From assembly GCA_016286835.1 (NCBI GenBank), contig JAEEUD010000112.1, positions 1 to 6,426 on the forward strand: 6,426 bases of DNA. Direction: 5' to 3'. Shown here piece after piece: positions 1-4,589 of the stretch. Each line of letters opens with the position of its first letter. Position 1 is the stretch's first letter. The translations under genes and the position numbers were made by a program. Source of the stretch: Pyramidobacter sp. Its GTDB lineage: Bacteria; Synergistota; Synergistia; Synergistales; Dethiosulfovibrionaceae. The notes under the pieces are model-generated. The model did not search any database and was not told the DNA's origin. It saw nothing but the letters and a program-made list of their open reading frames with translations.

Positions 1-663
1 TTCATCGCCAACTACGTCATCCTCGATCCCCGCTTCACCGTCACCTGCCCGCGCGGCGTCACCGCCAGCACGGCCGTGGACGCGTTCGTGCACTGCATCG
101 AAGCCTATGTCAACAAAAACCCCAAGAACATCTTCACCGACGGCTTCGCGCTGGAAGGCATGAAGAAGGTCGTTGACTGGCTGCCGAAGGCGCTGGAGAA
201 TCCCAAGGATCTCACCGCGCGCGCCGAGCTGCAGATCGCCGCGACGATGGGCGGCATGGCCCTGGCTGGCCGCGGCAGCGGCGCCTCGCACGGCGCCGGC
301 AAGCAGATCGCCACGATCGTCCACATCCCGCACGGCATGTCCGTCGCCATCCCGCTCGATCAGGTCATCCGCCTCAACTCGCGCACCTGCCTGACCGAGT
401 ACGCGACGATCGCCCGTTACCTGGGCGTTCAGGAAGCTGACGACCACAAGGCCGTCGAAGGGCTGCTGAAGATCTGGAACGACCTGATGACGCTGGTCGG
501 CTTCCCCCGCTGCCGCAGCGAGCTGAAGGTTGACGAAAAGACCTGGCGCGACAACCTTGATCTGCTCGTGAAAAACTCGCAGAACGACGCCGCCATGAAG
601 GGCAACCCGATCAAGCTCACCGACGACGAAGTGCGCGGCATCTTCACGACGCTGGACCGGTAA
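1..663 (+). CDS. Iron-containing alcohol dehydrogenase, C-terminal part (5' end outside window)
   Basis: Group III metal-dependent alcohol dehydrogenase, a cytoplasmic enzyme interconverting alcohols and aldehydes with NAD(P)H. The frame is open from base 1; 220 residues are visible, roughly the C-terminal 55-60% of a family member of about 385 residues. The GTG at 76 is an internal Val codon, not a start. Visible residues 20-34 carry the metal-binding helix (GVTASTAVDAFVHCIEAY), with ligands Asp27 and His31. His97 and His111 (in HIPHG) supply the other two ligands, 14 residues apart as in FucO. The family's extra conserved His four residues after the third ligand is Lys101 here (SHGAGKQ), which is unusual and may alter catalysis. 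The gene ends in TAA at 661-663 and is followed by its own terminator, so it is probably not cotranscribed with the next dehydrogenase. Family assignment is firm; the substrate cannot be told. Confidence 0.9.
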   Translation, partial: FIANYVILDPRFTVTCPRGVTASTAVDAFVHCIEAYVNKNPKNIFTDGFALEGMKKVVDWLPKALENPKDLTARAELQIAATMGGMALAGRGSGASHGAGKQIATIVHIPHGMSVAIPLDQVIRLNSRTCLTEYATIARYLGVQEADDHKAVEGLLKIWNDLMTLVGFPRCRSELKVDEKTWRDNLDLLVKNSQNDAAMKGNPIKLTDDEVRGIFTTLDR

Positions 664-688
664 TAACAAAAAGACAACAGAACGATCA

Positions 689-733
689 AGCCGGACGGGA
701 CCGCGATGCGGGAAGCTCGTCCGGCTCGTTTTT
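689..733 (+). terminator. Intrinsic terminator after the first alcohol dehydrogenase
   Basis: A 9-bp perfect stem (AGCCGGACG at 689-697 with CGTCCGGCT at 718-726) encloses a 20-base loop and is followed by CG and five T (729-733). It lies 26 bases after the stop codon. The loop is rather long, but stem plus T-run is a credible Rho-independent terminator. Confidence 0.75.
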
Positions 734-758
734 GTCCCTAAACGTGCTGAAAGTGCGC

Positions 759-764
759 TATAAT
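759..764 (+). promoter_or_regulatory. Probable -10 box for the second alcohol dehydrogenase
   Basis: A perfect TATAAT sits 50 bases before the ATG at 814 and just after the preceding terminator. No good -35 box is found at 16-18 bases. The best upstream match is TTGTCC at 732-737, with a 21-base spacer that is too long. The promoter is therefore plausible from position and the -10 only, and may depend on an activator. Confidence 0.5.
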
Positions 765-813
765 ATGAACATGTCATTCTTTGCGACACAAAAACGAAAG
801 GAAGAGATCGTTC

Positions 814-2001
814 ATGATCAACTTTGAATACTACACGCCCACGAAGATCGTCTTCGGCCGCGGCACGGAGAGCCGCACGGGCGAGCTGGCGAAAGCGTTC
901 GGGGCTCATAAGGCGCTGATCCATTACGGCGGCAAGAGCGCCGTCGCGTCCGGTCTGATCGAGCGCGTGAAAGCATCGCTTGACACTGCCGGCGTGGCGC
1001 ATGTGGAGCTGGGCGGCGTCGTTCCCAATCCGCATCTCGGCAAGGTGCGCGAGGGCATCGCGCTGGCCCTGCGCGAGGGCGTCGATTTCATCATCGCCGT
1101 CGGCGGCGGCAGCGTCATCGACAGTTCCAAGGCCATCGGCTACGGCGCGGCCGAGCCCGAGCACGACGTGTGGGAACTGTACGACGACGCCGGCACGCGC
1201 AAGCCGGCCAAATGCCTGCCCATCGGCGTCGTGCTGACGATCGCCGCCGCGGGCAGCGAGATGAGCTCAAGCAGCGTCATCACCGACGAGAAAACGGGGC
1301 TGAAACGCTCGTGCAAGAGCGATCTCAGCCGTCCGCGCTTTGCCGTGACGAACCCCGAGCTGACGCTCACGCTGCCCGACTGGCAGACGCAGAGCGGCTG
1401 CGCCGACGTGCTCATGCACACGATGGAGCGCTGGTTCAACGCCAGCGGCACGCTGGAACTGACTGACGCCATCGCCGCCGGCCTGATGAAGACGGTCATG
1501 AAAAACGCGCGGATCCTGCGCGATCATCCCGACTGCTATGAAGCCCGCGCCGAGGTGATGTGGGCCTCCAGCCTCTCGCACAACGGCCTGACCGGCTGCG
1601 GCAGCGACGGCGGCGACTGGTCCGTGCACAAGATCGAGCACGAGCTGGGCGGCATGTTCGACGTGACCCACGGCGCGGGACTGGCTGCCGTGTGGGGCAG
1701 CTGGGCGCGTTACGTGATGGGCGCGTGCCTGCCGCGGTTCGTCAGCTTCGCCGTGCAGGTCATGGGCGTTGCCCCGCGCGAAAACGACGAGGCCACGGCG
1801 CTGGCCGGCATCGAGGCGATGGAAGCGTATTACCGCAGCGTCGGGATGCCGACGAACCTGCGCGAGCTCGGCGTGCAGCCCACCGACGCGCAGATCGCGC
1901 GCATGGCCGCCTCGGCCGCGTCCGTCGGCGGCGGACGTATCGGCGTGGTGAAAAAACTCGCTGCCGCCGACATCGAAGCGATCTACCGCGCGGCGCTGTA
2001 G
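814..2001 (+). CDS. Iron-dependent alcohol dehydrogenase, butanol dehydrogenase/YqhD type
   Basis: Cytoplasmic NAD(P)H-dependent reduction of aldehydes to alcohols; the BdhA/YqhD branch of group III alcohol dehydrogenases. I chose the ATG at 814 (395 residues, normal length) because AAGGA lies at 798-802; an in-frame TTG at 781 adds 11 residues but has no ribosome site. The nucleotide-binding part shows YGGKS (residues 38-42), where YqhD has YGGGS, and the GGGSVIDSSK loop (97-106). There is no acidic residue at the cofactor-discriminating turn, which hints at NADP(H). All metal ligands are present: Asp198, His202, His272 and His286, plus the accessory His276. The stretches AAGSEMSS and GDWSVHKIEHELGG, followed by DVTHGAGLA, are typical of the butanol dehydrogenase branch. 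It has its own promoter and terminator. Substrate range cannot be read from sequence; a role in fermentative redox balance or aldehyde detoxification is inference. Confidence 0.93.
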   Translation: MINFEYYTPTKIVFGRGTESRTGELAKAFGAHKALIHYGGKSAVASGLIERVKASLDTAGVAHVELGGVVPNPHLGKVREGIALALREGVDFIIAVGGGSVIDSSKAIGYGAAEPEHDVWELYDDAGTRKPAKCLPIGVVLTIAAAGSEMSSSSVITDEKTGLKRSCKSDLSRPRFAVTNPELTLTLPDWQTQSGCADVLMHTMERWFNASGTLELTDAIAAGLMKTVMKNARILRDHPDCYEARAEVMWASSLSHNGLTGCGSDGGDWSVHKIEHELGGMFDVTHGAGLAAVWGSWARYVMGACLPRFVSFAVQVMGVAPRENDEATALAGIEAMEAYYRSVGMPTNLRELGVQPTDAQIARMAASAASVGGGRIGVVKKLAAADIEAIYRAAL

Positions 2002-2011
2002 CGCAGCGCAG

Positions 2012-2061
2012 AAAAAAGGATCCCGCAGGGCCCTGACGATCGGGGCTCCTGCGGGATTTTT
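2012..2061. terminator. Bidirectional intrinsic terminator between convergent genes
   Basis: A 10-bp stem (ATCCCGCAGG at 2020-2029 with CCTGCGGGAT at 2048-2057) extends inward with GCCC/GGGC across a one-base bulge. It has T's at 2057-2061 on the plus strand and an A-run at 2012-2017 that gives a U-run for minus-strand transcripts. It sits between the plus-strand dehydrogenase stop (2001) and the minus-strand gene stop (2079), so it can serve both. Confidence 0.85.
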
Positions 2062-2078
2062 GCTTGCAGCGTGGGCGC

Positions 2079-2654
2079 TTAGTCTTTTTTCATCAGTCCG
2101 GCGCCGGCGTTCCAGGCCTGGCCGGCCTTCTCGCCGACGGAATAATAGCCGTGGCCGAACGTGTCGAACATCAGCGCGTCGAGCTTCGCCGCGTCGATCG
2201 TGCCCTTTTCGTTCAGCACGCGCTCGTCGGCGGCCGTGTTGACGATGCGGCCGACGGCGCAGAAGAAGCTGCCCTTTTCGATCACGTCGATGAGCTGGCA
2301 CTCCATGACGACGGGGAACTCCTCGACGACCGGCGCGTCCACGAACGCGCTTTTGCGGGCCGTCAGGCCGCTGCGCGCGAACTTGTCGGGCATCGTGTTG
2401 CCGCTGGCGATGCCGAAGAAATCGGCCTCGGCCATGTGGGCGCGGTCGGCGAGCGCGACCGTGAACGCCTTGCGCGCACGCATGTTCTTCGTCGTCTTGT
2501 GCTCGGGATCGAGGAACAGGGCGATCTGGTCCTGCTCGCAGATCATGCCCCAGGCCGCGTTCATCACGTTGGGCGTGCCGTCGTCGTTGTACGCCGCCAC
2601 CATCAGCACGGGCATGGGGAAAACAGCCTGCACGGCGCCTAAATCCTTTTTCAT
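2079..2654 (-). CDS. Flavin reductase-like FMN-binding protein (flavoredoxin type)
   Basis: A 191-residue soluble protein of the flavin reductase/flavoredoxin family (split-barrel FMN-binding fold). Such proteins bind FMN and either reduce free flavin or carry electrons in anaerobes. Supporting stretches are the N-terminal FPMPVLMVAAYNDDGTPNVM with AWG at 34-36, HKTTKN (52-57) followed by AFTV, SGNTMPDKF (84-92), and the GHGYYSVGE stretch near the C terminus. Length is typical for a single-domain member. The ATG at 2654 is preceded by a modest AGGCAGG about 11 bases upstream and by a plausible promoter. The gene is divergent from the T-box/lysA unit and convergent with the second alcohol dehydrogenase, so it is probably monocistronic. 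No residue reveals its electron partner, and the exact role is unknown. Confidence 0.88.
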   Translation of the reverse strand: MKKDLGAVQAVFPMPVLMVAAYNDDGTPNVMNAAWGMICEQDQIALFLDPEHKTTKNMRARKAFTVALADRAHMAEADFFGIASGNTMPDKFARSGLTARKSAFVDAPVVEEFPVVMECQLIDVIEKGSFFCAVGRIVNTAADERVLNEKGTIDAAKLDALMFDTFGHGYYSVGEKAGQAWNAGAGLMKKD

Positions 2655-2695
2655 GTGCGATTACCTGCCTTTTTGAGAAGTTATAGTACACGTCC

Positions 2696-2722
2696 ATTAT
2701 AACACGCCGTCGGCGCTGAAAA
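2696..2722 (-). promoter_or_regulatory. Probable promoter of the flavin reductase gene
   Basis: On the minus strand a perfect TATAAT (2701 down to 2696) lies about 40 bases before the ATG at 2654. A weak TTTTCA (2722-2717) is upstream with a short 15-base spacer. The -10 is convincing; the -35 is not. It is back to back with the lysA leader promoter, about 70 bases away. Confidence 0.55.
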
Positions 2723-2767
2723 GGCTGATATTTCTCCCGTCTGGCGAAATTATTTCAAGATTTGCCC

Positions 2768-2795
2768 TTGACAGAATCGAATTGCGGATTATAAT
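2768..2795 (+). promoter_or_regulatory. Strong sigma-70-type promoter of the T-box/lysA transcript
   Basis: TTGACA (2768-2773) and TATAAT (2790-2795) are both perfect consensus matches with a 16-base spacer. The expected start is near 2802, which puts the complete T-box leader inside the transcript. It is the best promoter in the window, as expected for a unit held down by attenuation rather than by weak initiation. Confidence 0.9.
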
Positions 2796-3020
2796 GTGAC
2801 GAAAATATTCCATAATACAGGCAAAGGCGATGAACCGGAACCCGCTCGCGGCATTGATTCGCGCGCGCACAGAGAGAAAGCTCCGCGGCTGAAAGGGCTT
2901 TCGCGCGGCGGCTGAGAGCGGCAAGGCCCGGGGAGCTGGGGCGGAAAGGCTGTTCCACGGCCGGAGTACGCTTCCCGAACTGACCCCCGTCAAAGGGTCC
3001 GAGCGGGATGCGCGAAGCGC

Positions 3021-3042
3021 GTCCAAGCAGGGTGGTACCGCG
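3021..3042 (+). repeat. 22-base direct repeat, copy 1 (T-box core)
   Basis: Identical to 3137-3158, offset 116 bases. It begins GTCCAAGC and ends with the T-box AGGGTGGTACCGCG. The flanking helix bases differ between copies, so the repeat marks a duplicated regulatory module, not a mobile element. Confidence 0.95.
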
Positions 3043-3057
3043 AGACTGAAACTTTCG

Positions 3058-3094
3058 ATCTCGTCCCTACGGTTGTGCAGGGACGGGATTTTTT
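3058..3094 (+). terminator. T-box terminator 1
   Basis: ATCTCGTCCCT (3058-3068) pairs with AGGGACGGGAT (3079-3089), an 11-bp stem with one G.T pair and a 10-base loop, followed by T's at 3089-3094. Its 5' arm is the 3' arm of antiterminator 1, so the two folds exclude each other. Confidence 0.93.
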
Positions 3095-3136
3095 GTTCCG
3101 CCGCAGGACCGGCCCCCGCTTCGGACGAAGCCGCGT

Positions 3137-3158
3137 GTCCAAGCAGGGTGGTACCGCG
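3137..3158 (+). repeat. 22-base direct repeat, copy 2 (T-box core)
   Basis: Exact second copy of 3021-3042, holding the T-box of the second decision module. The match ends at A3043 versus C3159, where the two antiterminator helices diverge. Confidence 0.95.
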
Positions 3159-3171
3159 CGCTGATCGATGA

Positions 3172-3218
3172 GCGCGTCCCTGGGTATTTCGCATGAATAC
3201 GCGGGGACGCGCGTTTTT
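3172..3218 (+). terminator. T-box terminator 2
   Basis: GCGCGTCCC (3172-3180) pairs perfectly with GGGACGCGC (3204-3212). Past a small internal loop, GTATT (3184-3188) pairs with AATAC (3196-3200) around a 7-base loop. T's at 3214-3218 follow. Its 5' arm overlaps the 3' arm of antiterminator 2. It ends 18 bases before the lysA ribosome-binding site. Confidence 0.92.
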
Positions 3219-3250
3219 ATTCGCCGTCTTTCGCGAAGGAGGACAAGAAT

Positions 3251-4504
3251 ATGAGCGATCATCTGATCTGGGGCGGCTGCGACACGGTCGGGCTGGCCCG
3301 CGAGTACGGCACGCCGCTGTACGTGATGGACGAGGCGGAGCTGCGCAGCCGCTGCCGCCGCCTGAGCAAGGCCGTAAAAGGACGGAACGCGCGCGTCTGC
3401 TACGCCGGCAAGGCGTTTTTGTGCACGGCGATGGCCCGCCTGATCGAAGAAGAAGGTCTGTGCCTCGACACGGTCTCCCTCGGCGAGCTGTATCTGGCGC
3501 ACAAGGCGGGCTTCCCGATGGAGCGCGTGACGCTGCACGGCAACGCCAAGACCGAGGCGTTTCTGCGCACGGGGCTGGAGTGGGGCGCGGGCACGGTCGT
3601 CGTGGACAGCGAGGACGAGCTGCGCCGGCTCGACGGGCTCTGTGCGGAGCTTGGCAAAACGCAGAAGATCCTCTTCCGCGTCTCGCCCGGCATCGAAGCG
3701 CACACGTTCAGCGCCGTGCAGACGGCGCAGAAGGACTGCAAGTTCGGCGTGCCGCTGGCACATCTGGAACGTGCCGTCAAAGCCGCGCTGTCGTCGCCGC
3801 ACATCGACCTGGCCGGCCTGCACGTGCACGTCGGCTCGCAGATCCACGACACGGCGGCGCATTTCGAGGCCGTGTCGCGCCTGACGCAGCTTCTCGCCCA
3901 GCTGCGCGGCTCGCTCGGCTTTGAGGCGCGCGAGCTCGACCTCGGCGGCGGCTTCGGCATCCCCGAACTGCCGGGAGAGCCGGGAACGCCGGCGGAAGAG
4001 TTCATCTCGCAGATCCTTGACCGCGTCGATTCCAGCTGCGAAGCGCTGGGACTGCGCCGGCCGGAAGTCGCCTTCGAGCCCGGCCGCTGGATCGTCGGCG
4101 AGGCGGGCATCACGCTCTACACCGTGCAGGGCGTCAAAGAGATCCCGGAGGTCCGCACCTACGTGGCCGTCGACGGCGGCATGACCGACAATCCCCGGCC
4201 GCAGCTGTATCAGGCACGCTACGCCGTGCGGCTGGCGAACGACGTGAACCGCCCCGTCGACCGCCGTGCCGCGATCGCCGGCCCCTGCTGCGAATCGGGC
4301 GACCTGCTCACGGCCGATACGCCCGTGCCGGAGCTTGAAGTCGGCGACGTGCTCGCCGTGCCGCTCACGGGAGCCTATAATTATTCGATGTTCAGCACCT
4401 ACAACTGCGCGCTGCGTCCCGCCGTGGTCTTTGCGAACAACGGCATCGCCCGCGCGGTCGTGCGCCGGCAGACGCTCGAAGAGCTGGCCGCCGGACAGGA
4501 GTAA
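3251..4504 (+). CDS. lysA: Diaminopimelate decarboxylase
   Basis: Pyridoxal-phosphate enzyme that decarboxylates meso-diaminopimelate to L-lysine, the last step of the pathway, in the cytoplasm. It has 417 residues, the usual length, and ATG 3251 follows a perfect AAGGAGG (3236-3242) at 8 bases. Family marks in order: the PLP Schiff-base lysine Lys54 in CYAGKAF; HGNAK (96-100); HVHVGSQI (191-198) in the barrel; the phosphate-binding glycines LGGGFGIP (231-238); EPGR (276-279); the catalytic cysteine motif GPCCESGD, with Cys347 the likely catalytic residue of the partner subunit; and Tyr376 in GAYNYSMFSTYN contacting PLP. CESGD and GAYNYSM point to diaminopimelate rather than ornithine or arginine as substrate. 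It lies directly behind two serial T-box terminators, so expression should rise when the cognate tRNA is uncharged, and it is probably cotranscribed with the NhaC-type gene 85 bases downstream. Confidence 0.94.
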   Translation: MSDHLIWGGCDTVGLAREYGTPLYVMDEAELRSRCRRLSKAVKGRNARVCYAGKAFLCTAMARLIEEEGLCLDTVSLGELYLAHKAGFPMERVTLHGNAKTEAFLRTGLEWGAGTVVVDSEDELRRLDGLCAELGKTQKILFRVSPGIEAHTFSAVQTAQKDCKFGVPLAHLERAVKAALSSPHIDLAGLHVHVGSQIHDTAAHFEAVSRLTQLLAQLRGSLGFEARELDLGGGFGIPELPGEPGTPAEEFISQILDRVDSSCEALGLRRPEVAFEPGRWIVGEAGITLYTVQGVKEIPEVRTYVAVDGGMTDNPRPQLYQARYAVRLANDVNRPVDRRAAIAGPCCESGDLLTADTPVPELEVGDVLAVPLTGAYNYSMFSTYNCALRPAVVFANNGIARAVVRRQTLEELAAGQE

Positions 4505-4541
4505 GTATCGATACCGTCTCAATCGAAAGCGTTCGTTTTCG
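4505..4541. other. Palindrome and small hairpin in the lysA-transporter gap
   Basis: GTATCGATAC (4505-4514) is a perfect 10-base palindrome immediately after the lysA stop. CGAAAGC/GTTTTCG (4524-4530/4535-4541) then forms a 7-bp hairpin with a 4-base loop. No T-run follows the hairpin, so it is not a normal terminator. It could be an operator, a processing or stability hairpin, or chance. A CATAAT at 4561-4566 lacks a convincing -35 box and sits too close to the ribosome site for a confident promoter. Confidence 0.35.
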
Positions 4542-4589
4542 TGAGAATACAGCACTGTTCCATAATTTTACTGAGGAGGAGTTTTGCAC

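Larger units (their letters stand above)
2803..3094 (+). promoter_or_regulatory. T-box riboswitch leader upstream of lysA (complete, first decision module)
   Basis: A tRNA-sensing leader: uncharged tRNA pairs its anticodon with Stem I and its CCA end with the antiterminator, preventing termination. Visible parts in order: Stem I, with AGAGAG (2871-2876) and a distal hairpin AAAGC/GCTTT (2877-2881/2897-2901) enclosing GCTGAAAGG, and lower helices CGCGCG (2862-2867/2902-2907) and CCGCTC/GAGCGG (2842-2847/2916-2921). Stem II is GGGGAGC/GCTTCCC (2930-2936/2970-2976), with an S-turn-like AGTA opposite GAA. The Stem IIA/B pseudoknot is GACCC/GGGTC (2982-2986/2995-2999), with loop CCG pairing to CGG at 3004-3006. 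Stem III is GCGC-GAA-GCGC (3010-3020). The T-box AGGGTGGTACCGCG is at 3029-3042. The antiterminator pairs AGGG with CCCT (3065-3068) and CGAGA with TCTCG (3059-3063), leaving the 7-base bulge TGGTACC. TGGT in the bulge requires a tRNA with discriminator base A, which fits tRNA-Lys and many others. The specifier codon is not settled by eye. Confidence 0.93.
3118..3218 (+). promoter_or_regulatory. Second T-box antiterminator/terminator module without its own Stem I
   Basis: After the first terminator's U-run comes a Stem III-like hairpin (GCTTC/GAAGC, 3118-3122/3127-3131, loop GGAC). A second T-box AGGGTGGTACCGCG (3145-3158) follows, then a complete antiterminator: AGGG/CCCT (3145-3148/3178-3181) and GCGCGCT/AGCGCGT (3156-3162/3171-3177) around the 7-base bulge TGGTACC. 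A strong terminator follows. Only 42 bases separate terminator 1 from the repeat, too few for a Stem I, Stem II or pseudoknot. The helix sequence differs from module 1 but still pairs, so the fold is maintained and is not a fresh copy. It probably acts with the single upstream Stem I; how is inference. Confidence 0.88.

Noticed and set aside
781..813. TTG at 781 as start of the second alcohol dehydrogenase
   Set aside because: It adds 11 poorly conserved residues and has no ribosome site; ATG at 814 has AAGGA upstream and gives the family's usual N terminus.
1267..2697. Very long minus-strand open frame across the second alcohol dehydrogenase and flavin reductase
   Set aside because: An antisense shadow produced by high GC. 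The product is rich in R, A, H and G with no family motifs, while the sense-strand genes have clear catalytic residues.
2830..2892. Short frame ATG...TGA of 20 codons at the start of the lysA leader, Arg-rich, like an attenuator leader peptide
   Set aside because: Its ATG is part of the GATGA K-turn-like motif and the frame runs through Stem I. There is no strong ribosome site, no run of lysine codons, and the T-box explains the regulation.
3021..3158. Direct repeats as ends of an insertion element or as CRISPR repeats
   Set aside because: Only two copies exist, and each is the conserved T-box core placed exactly where an antiterminator needs it; there are no transposase or inverted ends.
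4376..4381. TATAAT inside lysA
   Set aside because: It encodes Tyr376-Asn377 of the conserved GAYNYSM motif and lacks a -35 box; coincidental.
2990..4555. Long minus-strand open frame opposite lysA and the T-box
   Set aside because: Same GC-driven shadow. It would be antisense to lysA with its PLP motifs and to the structured leader.
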